Positions 16,851 to 26,680 of a stretch of DNA of 64,000 nt are shown here, piece after piece (within the stretch, counting starts at the first letter, position 1; every line of letters begins with the position of its first letter). Origin of the DNA: Nocardiopsis eucommiae (lineage in GTDB: Bacteria; Actinomycetota; Actinomycetes; Streptosporangiales; Streptosporangiaceae); NCBI GenBank assembly GCA_018388625.1, contig CP074402.1:930001-994000 (forward strand), written 5' to 3'. The notes under the pieces are model-generated. The model was not told the origin of the DNA. It searched no databases and saw only the letters and a program-made list of their open reading frames with translations. The position numbers were made by a program, and so were the translations under genes.

Positions 16851-19800
16851 GTGAACACATCCCCGTACCGTCTTGTGCGGCGCGCCCACCAGGTGCTGCC
16901 GCCTCCGGTGCTGGACGAGAACCAGCAGCGCGTGGTCGACCACCCGGGCGGCCCGCTCCTGGTTCTGGCGGGCCCCGGGACCGGCAAGACCACCACCATC
17001 GTCGAGGCCGTGGTGGATCGCATCGACAACCGGGGCGTGGACCCCTCCCGGATCCTGGTGCTCACCTTCAGCCGCAAGGCCGCCCAGGAGCTGCGCGAGC
17101 GCATCACCGCCCGACTGCGGCGCACCACCCGCGAGCCCCTGGCGCTCACCTTCCACAGCTACGCCTACGCCCTGATCCGCCGCGAGTTCCAGCGGATGGG
17201 CGACGCTCCGCCCCGGCTGCTGTCCGGGCCCGAGCAGCTCATGGAAGTACGTGAGCTGCTGAAGTGGGAGTTCGAGGACGGTGCGCGGGCGTGGCCCGAG
17301 CGGCTGCGCCCGGCCCTGGAGACACGCGGCTTCGCGGAGGAGCTGCGCGACTTCCTCATGCGCGCCCAGGAGCGCGGCCTCGGCCCCGCCGAGCTGGCCC
17401 GCGCCGCGGCCGAGCGCGACCGCGACGACTGGACCGCCGCCGCGGGGTTCCTCTCCCGGATGAACGGCCGGTTCGACATCGCGCCGGTCCCCACCCTCAA
17501 CTACGCCGAGCTCGTGCGGGTGGCCGCGAACATGCTCTCCGACTCCGAGGTGCAGGAGCGCGAGCGCGCCGCCCACGAGGTGGTCTTCGTCGACGAGTAC
17601 CAGGACACCGACCCGGCCCAGGAGGAGCTGCTGCGCGCCCTGGCCGGGGACGGCCGCGACCTCGTCGCGGTGGGCGACCCGGACCAGTCCATCTACGGTT
17701 TCCGTGGCGCCGAGGTGGACAACATCCTCGACTTCCCGCGCCGCTTCCCCACGCTGCGGCGCACCGACGCCCCGGTCGTGGCGCTGCGCACCTGCCGTCG
17801 CAGCGGCGCCACCCTGCTCGCGGCCTCACGGGGCCTCACCCGCCGCCTTCCCGCCGTGGCCTCCGCCCGGGGCCGGGTCAACTCCCACCGCGACCTCCTC
17901 CCGGCCGAGGGCGTCCCGGACGGCGAGGTGCAGGTCCTGATGGCGGACAGTTCCACGCAGGAGGCCGCGGTCATCGCGGACACGCTGCGCCGCGCCCACC
18001 TGGTGGACGGGGTGCCGTGGTCGGACATGGCCGTGCTGGTGCGCTCCTCCAGCCGCCAGCTCCCGGTGCTGCGGCGCGCGCTCGCCGCCGCCTCCGTGCC
18101 GGTGGTCGTGGGCTCCGACGACCTCCCGGTGGCGGCCGAGCCGATCGTCCGCCCCCTGCTCGGCCTGATCCGCTACGGCCTGCGCCCGGAGGAGCTGGAC
18201 GACGACGCCGCCCGCGAGCTCCTGATGAGCCCCTTCGGGGAGGCGGACTCGGTGCGGCTGCGCCGACTGGTGCGCGCCCTGCGCCGCCTGGACCTGGACC
18301 GGGTCCGCGACGGTGGTGCCCCCGGGACGCCCGAGCCCGCAGGGGAGGGTGTGCCCACCGGGGAAGGAGTGTCTGCCGGGGAGGACGTAGCCGCTGGGGC
18401 TACTGGGACGGCCTGGATCGACGGGTCTGCCGTTGACACAGGGATCCCTGGGGACGTTGGGCCCGTTGTTGAGGACCTGCCCGCTGGGGGTGCTGGGGCA
18501 ACCGTGGCTACCGGGTCCGATGGGTCCGCTGGAGACACTGAGCCTGTTGGGGGTGCTGGGGCACCCGTGGCTAACGGGTCCGACAGGGCGTCAGGTGCTA
18601 CCGAGAGTGCCGAAGAGCCTCGGGAGACCGGATACCGGCCCTCCTCACGGCTCCTCGTGGACGCCCTGCGCGACCCCGGTGAACTCACCCTGGTGGACCC
18701 GGCCGTGGCCGCCCCGGCCCTGCGCGTGGCCAACGCCCTGCGCACCGTCAGGGAGCTGACCGCCAAGGGGGCCGACGCCGAACAGGTCCTCTGGGAGCTG
18801 TGGCGGGACAGCGGCCTCGCGGACCGCTTCATGCGCGCCAGCCTGGCCGGGGGCCGACGGGGCGCCGCCGCCGACCGCGACCTCGACGCCGTGGTGGCGC
18901 TCTTCGAGAGCGCCGCCCGCTACTGCGACCGTCTGCCCCCGGGCACCCCGGACGGGTTCCTGGAGGACCTGGCAGCCCAGGAGATCCCCGGCGACAGCCT
19001 CGCCGAGCGCGCCCCCGAGGGCGAGGCGGTGCGCATCCTCACCGCCCACCGCTCCAAGGGCCTGGAGTGGGGGCTGGTGGTCGTGGCCGGGGCCCAGGAG
19101 GGCGAGTGGCCGGACCTGCGGCTGCGCGGATCCCTGCTCGGCGTGGAGGAGTTGGTGGACTCCGGCAGCCACTCCGCCGACTCCTTCGGCGCCGCCCTGG
19201 CCTCCAAGCTCCTGGACGAGGAGCGCCGCCTGTTCTACGTGGCCCTCACCCGGGCCCGCCGCTCCCTGCACGTCACCTGCGTGGGCGGCGAGGACTCCGA
19301 CGAACGCCCCTCCCGCTTCCTCAACGAGATGGGCCTGGGCGACCCGGAGCCGGTCAGCACCGGCCGTCGCTGGCTCTCCCTGCCCGCGCTCGTCGCGGAC
19401 CTGCGCTCGGTGGTGACCGACCCCGGGGCGCCGGACCCCCTGCGCACCGCCGCGGCCGGGCATCTGGCCCGCCTGGCCGAGGAGGGCGTCCGGGGCGCCG
19501 ACCCGGCGGAGTGGTACGCGCTCACCCCCTTCTCCGACGCCCGGCCCCTCTCCGACCCCGAGGACACCATCCGGGTGTCCCCCTCCCAGGTGGAGAGCTT
19601 CACCAACTGTCAGCTGCGGTGGCTCCTGGAGCGCGCCGCCGGGGCGTCCTCCGGTGACTCCGCCTCCGCGCTCGGCACCGTCGTGCACGCCGTCGCCGTC
19701 CTGGTGGCGGAGGGCGGCACCGCCGAGGAGGTCGGCGCCCGGATGGACGAGATCTGGGCCGACCTCGACTTCGGCGGCCCCTGGCAGTCCGACAAGCAGC

Positions 19801-20312
19801 GCGACCGCGCCGACGAGATGGTCCGCAAGTTCATCACCTGGGACGCCGCCAACGACCGCGAACTCGTCGTCACCGAGGAGGGCTTCAAGGTGGACGTGGG
19901 CGGGATCGAGATCACCGGCCGCGTGGACCGCCTCGAACGCGACTCCGAGGGCCGCGCCGTGGTCGTGGACATCAAGACCGGCGGCACCAAGGCCGACGAC
20001 CTGGCCCGCCATCCCCAGCTCGGCGTCTACCAGATGGCCGTGCTCAGGGGCGCCTTCGCCAAGCTCGGCCTGGCCGAACCCGGCGGTGCCACCCTCGTCC
20101 AGGTCGGCAAGGCCGCACTCAGCAAGAAGGCGCGAGAACAGGTCCAGCCCCCGCTGGGCGAGGACCCCGACCCCGGATGGGCGGGGACCCTCGTCCGCGA
20201 GGTCGCCACCGGCATGGGCGGAGCCCGTTTCGCCGCCACCCGCAACACCGGGTGCAACGCGTGCGCCGTGCGCGCCTGCTGCCCGGTCCAGGACGAGGGC
20301 AGACATGTCTGA
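16851..20312 (+). CDS. adnA: AdnA-like ATP-dependent helicase-nuclease subunit
   Basis: 1153 residues. The N-terminal UvrD-like motor has Walker A GPGTGKTT (41-48), DEYQD near 247, GDPDQSIYGFRG and VALTRARRSLH. The C-terminal PD-(D/E)XK nuclease has DIKTGG near 1040 and a Cys cluster (GCNACAVRACC) near the end that fits the Fe-S nuclease of this family. The AdnA/AdnB heterodimer resects double-strand breaks in actinobacteria. Residues about 488-595 are a Gly/Ala/Ser/Thr/Glu insertion with an internal 63-base repeat. The gene overlaps adnB by eight bases, implying translational coupling. Its partner assignment as A rather than B rests on gene order. Confidence 0.8.
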   Translation: MNTSPYRLVRRAHQVLPPPVLDENQQRVVDHPGGPLLVLAGPGTGKTTTIVEAVVDRIDNRGVDPSRILVLTFSRKAAQELRERITARLRRTTREPLALTFHSYAYALIRREFQRMGDAPPRLLSGPEQLMEVRELLKWEFEDGARAWPERLRPALETRGFAEELRDFLMRAQERGLGPAELARAAAERDRDDWTAAAGFLSRMNGRFDIAPVPTLNYAELVRVAANMLSDSEVQERERAAHEVVFVDEYQDTDPAQEELLRALAGDGRDLVAVGDPDQSIYGFRGAEVDNILDFPRRFPTLRRTDAPVVALRTCRRSGATLLAASRGLTRRLPAVASARGRVNSHRDLLPAEGVPDGEVQVLMADSSTQEAAVIADTLRRAHLVDGVPWSDMAVLVRSSSRQLPVLRRALAAASVPVVVGSDDLPVAAEPIVRPLLGLIRYGLRPEELDDDAARELLMSPFGEADSVRLRRLVRALRRLDLDRVRDGGAPGTPEPAGEGVPTGEGVSAGEDVAAGATGTAWIDGSAVDTGIPGDVGPVVEDLPAGGAGATVATGSDGSAGDTEPVGGAGAPVANGSDRASGATESAEEPRETGYRPSSRLLVDALRDPGELTLVDPAVAAPALRVANALRTVRELTAKGADAEQVLWELWRDSGLADRFMRASLAGGRRGAAADRDLDAVVALFESAARYCDRLPPGTPDGFLEDLAAQEIPGDSLAERAPEGEAVRILTAHRSKGLEWGLVVVAGAQEGEWPDLRLRGSLLGVEELVDSGSHSADSFGAALASKLLDEERRLFYVALTRARRSLHVTCVGGEDSDERPSRFLNEMGLGDPEPVSTGRRWLSLPALVADLRSVVTDPGAPDPLRTAAAGHLARLAEEGVRGADPAEWYALTPFSDARPLSDPEDTIRVSPSQVESFTNCQLRWLLERAAGASSGDSASALGTVVHAVAVLVAEGGTAEEVGARMDEIWADLDFGGPWQSDKQRDRADEMVRKFITWDAANDRELVVTEEGFKVDVGGIEITGRVDRLERDSEGRAVVVDIKTGGTKADDLARHPQLGVYQMAVLRGAFAKLGLAEPGGATLVQVGKAALSKKAREQVQPPLGEDPDPGWAGTLVREVATGMGGARFAATRNTGCNACAVRACCPVQDEGRHV
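18485..18610 (+). repeat. 63-base tandem repeat inside adnA
   Basis: Two copies with a period of 63 bases, starting near 18485 and 18548, encode PAGGAGATVATGSDGSAGDT and the related PVGGAGAPVANGSDRASGAT. The surrounding linker (18310-18640) uses more T-ending codons than flanking adnA sequence. Confidence 0.75.
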
Positions 20313-23300
20313 ACCCATCCCCGCCCCCTCCGCCCCCGGTTCCCCCGACCCCCACAGGCCCCGCTTCAGCCCCGCCGAACTGGCCCGGCTCCTCAAGCGC
20401 CCCGAACCCACCGCCGAGCAGGCCCAGGTCATCTCGGCGCCGCTGGAGCCCGGAGTGGTGATCGCCGGTGCGGGATCGGGCAAGAGTGAGACCATGGCGG
20501 CCCGTGTCGTGTGGCTGGTCGCCAACGGCCACGTGCGCCCCGAGCAGGTCCTCGGGCTGACCTTCACCCGCAAGGCCACCGCCGAGCTGGCCGAGCGCGT
20601 GCGCAAGCGCCTGGAGCAGCTGCGCGCCACCGAGCAGTTCCCGGACGAACTGCTGGACGGTGAGCCCACCGTCTCCACCTACAACTCCTACGCCGGGCGC
20701 ATCGTCGCCGACCACGCCCTGCGCGAGGCGGTCGAACCCACGTCGCGCCTGCTCAGCGAGGGTCAGGCCTGGCAGCTGGCCGCCCGGGTCGTCGGTGAGT
20801 ACGACGGCCCCATGGAGCACGTGAACGTCGGCGCGGACACCGTCACCCGCAGGGTCCTCGACCTGTCCGGGCAGATCTCCGACCACCTCACCACCACCGA
20901 CCAGGTGCGCGGCGTCGGCCGGTGGATCCAGGCGGGGGTGGACGCGATGTCGCGCAAGCCCACCCAGCCCACCCGGGACCTGATGGACACCCAGCGCCGC
21001 CGCGAACAGCTGCTCCCGCTGGTGGACCGCTACAACCACGCCAAGCACGCCCGCGAGGCCATGGACTTCGGTGACCAGATGGCGCTGGCCGCGCGCATCG
21101 CCCAGAACCACGCCGAGGTCGGGCTGATCGAGCGCGGCCGGTTCCGCGTGGTGCTCCTGGACGAGTACCAGGACACCAGCCACGCCCAGCTCGTGCTGCT
21201 GCGGGCGCTGTTCGGCGAGGGGCACGCGGTGACCGCCGTGGGCGACCCCTGCCAGTCCATCTACGGATGGCGGGGAGCGATCGCCGCCAACCTCACCAGC
21301 TTCCCCACCGACTTCCCGGTCGCGCCCGGACGCCCCGCCCCCGTCCGCCGCCTCACCTTCAGCTTCCGCAACGGAGAACGGGTCCTGCGGGTGGCCAAGC
21401 GCATCTCCGAGCCGCTGCGCGCCGAGGCCGCCGAGGTCCCGGTGCTGCACCCCAGCCAGGCACGGCAGGGGCGCGGCACGGCACGCGCGGGGCTGTTCGC
21501 CACGGAGACCGAGGAGGCCGAGTGGATCGCCGACCACGTACGGGACCTGCTCGGAGCCGACGCCGAGCGGCCCGGTGGCCAGGTGTTCGCGCCCGACGGG
21601 CTGGTGTGGCCCGAGAGCGAGTCCGGCGGAGACCCCGACGGCGGCGTCAGCCCCGGCGACGTCGCGGTGCTGTGCCGCAAGAGGTCCCAGTTCCCGCCGC
21701 TGCGCGACGCCCTGGAGGCGCGCGGCATCCCCGTGGAGGTGGTCGGACTGGGCGGGCTCATGCTCGTGCCCGAGGTCCGCGACATCATCGCCACCCTGCG
21801 CGTGGTGCACGACGCCTCCGCGGGGAACGAGCTGGCCCGCCTGCTCACCGGCCCGCGCTGGCGGTTGGGCCCCCGCGACCTCGCCGCTCTGGGCTCCCGT
21901 GCCACGGAGCTGGCCCGGCACACCCGCCGCGACCTCACCGGCCCGGCGGCCGAGGAGGGCGCGCACGAGGAGTCGGAGGACCTCCTGCGCCGCACCGTCC
22001 TGGACCTGACCGCGGAGAGCGGCAGCCTCGTGGACGCCGTGGACGACCCCGGGCCCGCCGAGAACTACTCGGAGACCGCCCACGAGCGCCTCGGCCGTCT
22101 CGCGGAGGAGCTGCGCACCCTGCGCAGACTCGTGGGCCAGCCGCTGCCGGACCTCATCACCGAGATCGAGCGGATGCTGGGCCTGGACATCGAGGTGGGC
22201 GCGCGCACCAACCGCGACCCCCTCTCGGCCCGCGCCGACCTGGACGCCTTCGTCGACCACGCCGTCCGTTTCGTCGGCAACTCCGAGGACCCCACCCTGG
22301 GGAGCTTCCTCGGCTACCTGAACGCGGCCGAAGAGAACGAGAGCGCGCTCAGCCCAGGGGAGCGGGTGGGCGGCTCGGACAGCGTGAAGCTCATGACCAT
22401 GCACGGCGCCAAGGGCCTGGAATGGCCCGTGGTGATCGTGCCCGGGGTGAGCGCGGGCGCCCGCGCCCCGCTGTTCCCCGCCAAGGCGCGCGACTCCCTG
22501 GCCTGGGTGAAGGCCGATCACATGCTGCCGTACCCGCTGCGCGGCGACCGCTCCAGCCTGCCCACGCTGCGCGGGGTGGAGAAGGAGGACATCGCCGCGT
22601 TCAAGGAGGCGGAGGAAGCCCGCCACCTGATGGAGGAACGACGCCTGGCGTACGTGGCGGTCACCCGGGCCTCCTACGAGCTGGTGTGCACCGGGCACTG
22701 GTGGGGGCGGACCGGAAGCACCCCGCGCGGGCCCTCGGAGTTTTTGGAGGAGATCCGGGAGGCCTGCGAGCGGGGCGCCGGGGAGTGGTGCGCTGGGACC
22801 CGCCGCCGGACCCGGAGGACACCAACCCGCACGACGAGGAGGAGTCCTCGGCGGTGTGGCCCCCGAGGACGTGCCCGCCGTCTCGGGTTCCGCCGAGCCC
22901 GCCGCGACGCCGCTGCCGGTCCCGACCGTGCCGGAGCCCGTGCCCGACTTCGAGTTCGGGCCGGAACCGGACTTCGAGTACGAGCCGGATTACGACCCCG
23001 AGTTCGACGACGTGCCGGAGCCCGACTTCGACGCGGCCGTCGACGCCGTGCCCGAGCTCGCTCCCGCCTCCGACCCGGCCCCGGACGCGGACCCGGGCGC
23101 GGCACCGGAGCCCGACGCGAATGCGGAGCGGCCCCCGCCGACTCCCGCCGGGCCCAGGTCCTGGCCGGTGCCGACCTGGTCGAGCGGGCCCGCGCGCGTC
23201 TGCGCGAGGGGAAGCCGACCGGACCGACCAAGACCCCGGAGGGCCTGCGCCGCAGGCTCCAGGGCTGGGAACGCGACACCGAGCTGCTGCTCGCCCACCG

Positions 23301-23948
23301 CGACCGGGCCGCCGTCGGGCCGGGGACGGGCCGGTGCAGGTGGAACTGCCCGACCACCTCTCCGTGTCCTCCATGGTCTGGCTGGCGCGCGACCCCTCGG
23401 CGCTGGCCCGGCAGATCCGCCGCCCCCTGCCACGGCCGCCCGCGCCGCACACACGCCGGGGCACGGCCTTCCACACGTGGTTGGAGCGGCGGTTCGGCCA
23501 CAACGCCACGTTGCTCGACGAGCTGCCGGGGGCCGCCGACGAGACCGCCGGTGAGGACGAGGACCTGGCCGAACTCCAGCGCAGGTTCGAGGAGAGCGAG
23601 TGGGGCGCGCGGATTCCGGCCGAGGTCGAGGTGCCGTTCGAGACGGTCATCGGTGACCGGCTGATCCGGGGACGCATGGACGCGGTGTTCCATGACGCCG
23701 ACACCGGCCGGTACGACGTCGTGGACTGGAAGACCGGGCGGCCGCCGGGGAACGACGTGGAGCGCAGGGCCGTCGGCGTGCAGCTGGCCGCCTACCGCCT
23801 GGCCTGGGCCGACCTGGCCGGGGTGGAGCTGGAGGAGGTCCGCGCCGCGTTCCACTACGTGCGGGCCGGGGAGACCGTGCGCCCCGCCGACCTGCTGGAC
23901 GCGGACGGGTTGGCCGCCCTGATCACCACCATCCCCGAACCCGACTGA
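20305..23948 (+). CDS. adnB: AdnB-like ATP-dependent helicase-nuclease subunit (four frameshifts)
   Basis: About 1215 residues after correction. The motor domain shows AGAGSGKSE near 53, DEYQDTSH near 286, GDPCQSIYGWRGA and VAVTRASYELV. The C-terminal nuclease shows RGRMDAVFHD and DWKTGR near 1140. The frame moves four times in the same direction, at about 22785, 22860-22864, 23132-23136 and 23331, each fixed by adding one G or C. Between motor and nuclease the restored sequence is an acidic linker with PDFEF, PDFEY and PDFD repeats. The ATG overlaps the adnA stop by eight bases. Deletion errors explain the breaks better than decay, since the nuclease half stays intact. Confidence 0.8.
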
Positions 23949-23958
23949 GGACCGGGGA

Positions 23959-23986
23959 GCCGGGCCGACGGCCGGGCCCGGCGTGG
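23959..23986. terminator. Possible terminator between convergent adnB and XRE gene
   Basis: GCCGGGCC and GGGCCCGGC can pair across a short loop. No clear T-tract. Confidence 0.4.
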
Positions 23987-24016
23987 GCTGGTCATGGTGG
24001 GCGCGGCCGGGGCGTG

Positions 24017-24940
24017 TCAGTTCCCGCCCGGCCCGTTCTCGGGCGTGGTCAGCGGACCCTGCTGGTCGCGTTCGTGGAAGGCGTCCGGCGCGGCCCAGCT
24101 CGCGAGGAGCCTGAGCCGTTCCTCGTCCGAGGTGCCCGGCTCGGCGGTGTACAGGGAGAGGTCGTGCACCGCCCTCGGGGACGTGGGCAGGTCCAGGGAC
24201 CGGAAGGTCAGCTCCAGGTCGCCCGCCTGTGGATGGTGGAGGCGCTTGACCCCGCCGTGCAGGATGCGCACGTCGTGCGAGGCCCACAGCGTACGGAACT
24301 CGTCGCTGAGGGTGGACAGCTCACCGATGAGTTCCCGCAGCCCCTGGTCGTGGGGCTCACGTCCGGCCTCGGCGCGCAGCAGCGCCACGGTCATCGCCGC
24401 CCCCGCCCTCCAGTCGACGAGGAAGTCACGGGAGGCCGGGTCGAGGAAGTGGTAGCGGGCGAAGTTGGCCCGCCCGTGGGCGGCCGTCGTCGGGCTGTCG
24501 AACATCGGCGCGTACAACGCCCTCGCCAGGGCGTTGGTCGCGACCACGTCCAGTCGGCCGTTGCGCACGAACGCCGCCGACATCGTGATGGAGTCCAGCA
24601 TCCACTGGACCGGCGGGGCGAGCGCGACCTCACGGCGGCGGGTGGCCCTGCGGTGCGCCGGGCGCGCGGCGCGGGCCAGGTCGAACAGGTGGGTGCGCTC
24701 CTCCTCGTCCAGACGCAGCGCGTGGGCGACGGCGTCGAGAACCTCCTCGGACACGCCCGCGATGTGCCCCTTCTCCAGCCGGGTGTACCACTCGATGCTC
24801 ACCCCGGCCAGGACGGCGACCTCCTCGCGGCGCAGCCCCGGGACCCGGCGGCGCGAGCCCGGAGGGAGCCCGACCTGTTCCGGGGACAGCTTGGCCCGTC
24901 GGCTGGCGAGAAAGCCCCTGATGTCCGCGCGGTTGTCCAT
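24017..24940 (-). CDS. XRE-family regulator with MmyB-like ligand domain
   Basis: 307 residues from ATG 24940 (a GTG three codons upstream is possible). Residues about 34-80 are an HTH (GLRREEVAVLAGVSIEWYTR). The rest resembles the PAS-like MmyB ligand domain (WMLDSITMSAAFVRNGRLDVVATN). Such regulators usually control the adjacent divergent oxidoreductase. Here an alcohol dehydrogenase starts 132 bases away on the other strand, so the shared region 24941-25072 probably carries the operator. Confidence 0.85.
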   Translation of the reverse strand: MDNRADIRGFLASRRAKLSPEQVGLPPGSRRRVPGLRREEVAVLAGVSIEWYTRLEKGHIAGVSEEVLDAVAHALRLDEEERTHLFDLARAARPAHRRATRRREVALAPPVQWMLDSITMSAAFVRNGRLDVVATNALARALYAPMFDSPTTAAHGRANFARYHFLDPASRDFLVDWRAGAAMTVALLRAEAGREPHDQGLRELIGELSTLSDEFRTLWASHDVRILHGGVKRLHHPQAGDLELTFRSLDLPTSPRAVHDLSLYTAEPGTSDEERLRLLASWAAPDAFHERDQQGPLTTPENGPGGN

Positions 24941-25072
24941 GCCGTTCACGATAGGCGCAGGTGAGCGTGTCAGGGGGTTGAGGTTGTACCCCCACTGACG
25001 CGACCTTCTCCGTGACGGCCGAGACGGGTGGAGTGGGGGTGACAGCGAGAGCACCACCGAAAGAGACCGATC

Positions 25073-26116
25073 ATGCGCGCCACACTCATGTACCAAGCAG
25101 GAGACGTTCGGGTCGAGAACGTGCCCGACTCCCGGATCAAGCACCCCACCGACGCCCTGGTCCGTATCACCGCCTCCTGCGTCTGCGGCAGTGACCTGCA
25201 TCCGTACCACTCCATGTCCGCCGCCGACGGCCCCGCCCGGATGGGGCACGAACTCATCGGCGTCGTGGAAGACACCGGGTCCGAGGTCACCACGCTCACC
25301 AGGGGAGACCTGGTCGTCTCGCCGTTCGCGATCTCCGACAACACGTGCGCGTTCTGCCGGGAGAACCTCCAGACCTCCTGCGCCCACCACGAGGCCGGGT
25401 TCTGGGACGGCATCGCGGACGAGGGCGGCCAGGCCGAGGCGGTCCGTGTGCCGCTGGCCGACGGCACCCTGGTGAAGCTGCCGGTCGCGCCCGACTCGGC
25501 GCTCATCCCCTCCCTGCTGACCCTGGCCGACGTACTCGGCACCGGCTACCACGCGGCCAGGGCCGCGCACGTGGCTCCTGGTCAGAGCGTCACCGTGATC
25601 GGAGACGGCGCGGTGGGCCTGATGGCCGTGCTCTCGGCCAAGCGCCTGGGGGCCGAGCAGATCGTGCTCATGGGCCGCCACACCGACCGCACCGACCTGG
25701 GGCGGGAGTTCGGCGCCACCGATGTCGTCGCCGAGCGCGGTGAGGAGGGTATCGCCCGGGTCCGCGAGCTCACCGGCGGCCACGGATCGCATGCCGTCCT
25801 CGAAGCGGTCGGACACATGCCCGCCTACGAACAGGCCGTCGGCGTCGTCCGCCCCGGCGGCGTGGTCAGCCGCGTGGGCGTCCCGCAGTACGAGCAGGCA
25901 CCCGTCGGCTTCGCCAGCCTGTTCCGGCACAACATCCGCCTGGCGGGCGGGCCCGCTCCCGTGCGCGCCTACATCGAGGAGCTGCTGCCCGACATTCTGG
26001 ACGGGACCATCGAGCCGGGCAGGGTTTTCGACGCCACCACCGACCTGGACGGCGTGCCCGCCGGCTACCGGGACATGGACGACCGCAGGAGCCTGAAGGT
26101 CCTCATCCGGCCCTGA
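25073..26116 (+). CDS. Zinc-dependent alcohol dehydrogenase family protein
   Basis: 347 residues, medium-chain dehydrogenase/reductase. Catalytic zinc ligands are C38 and H59-E60 (CVCGSD, GHE). The structural zinc lobe has C92, C95 and C103 with one of the usual four cysteines replaced. The Rossmann motif is GDGAVGLMAV. Substrate unknown. It is divergent from the XRE regulator, which probably regulates it. Confidence 0.88.
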   Translation: MRATLMYQAGDVRVENVPDSRIKHPTDALVRITASCVCGSDLHPYHSMSAADGPARMGHELIGVVEDTGSEVTTLTRGDLVVSPFAISDNTCAFCRENLQTSCAHHEAGFWDGIADEGGQAEAVRVPLADGTLVKLPVAPDSALIPSLLTLADVLGTGYHAARAAHVAPGQSVTVIGDGAVGLMAVLSAKRLGAEQIVLMGRHTDRTDLGREFGATDVVAERGEEGIARVRELTGGHGSHAVLEAVGHMPAYEQAVGVVRPGGVVSRVGVPQYEQAPVGFASLFRHNIRLAGGPAPVRAYIEELLPDILDGTIEPGRVFDATTDLDGVPAGYRDMDDRRSLKVLIRP

Positions 26117-26262
26117 CCGCCGCCGTGCCAGAGGGGTTCGCTTCCGTCGTGGTGGTGTGGGCGATCGTCGCATGGTCACCCGCACCACTGGGGTTGGCCC
26201 TGCTGGCCTGCTGACTTCTCTGTCTGCCTGGCGGAGGTGGAGGGACGGATTCGATGAGGGTC

Positions 26263-26505
26263 GGTGGGCCTCGAGCTCTGTGTGGAGCGTGTTTCGTGTC
26301 GCGGCCGGTCATTCGCCCGAACGGAACCGCGGCGGCGATGGTGGGTGGGTCCCGAGCTCTGTGTGGAGCGTGTTTCGTGTCGCGGCTGGTCATTCGGGCT
26401 GACGGAACTGCGGCGGCGATGGTGGGTGGGTCCCCAGGTCTGTGCCGAGCGTTCTCCGTGTCGCGGCTGGTCATTCGGGCTGACGGAACTGCGGCGGCGA
26501 TGGTG
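26263..26505. repeat. 81-base tandem repeat array, three units
   Basis: Units at 26263-26343, 26344-26424 and 26425-26505 are 81 bases each and highly similar. Being a multiple of three they leave reading frames open on both strands, but no start signal or family supports a protein. The array lies in a 564-base gap (26117-26680) between the dehydrogenase and the HNH gene; the rest of the gap holds nothing I recognise. Its reverse complement is related to the array at 28136-28300. Confidence 0.85.
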
Positions 26506-26680
26506 GGCGTGTACCCGAGTCGGCGCTTCGGCCCTCTTACTGTGAGTGGAGGTCGGGGCGGGAATGTGGGGTGTGGGCATGACGGGACTCCCTCTCGGCC
26601 AAGGGTGTGCGGGCGTGCCAGGGTCGGGCCCCGTGTGCTTCGGGGCGGGGACCCATGGCGGTGGGGTCCGGTGCCGGGGG

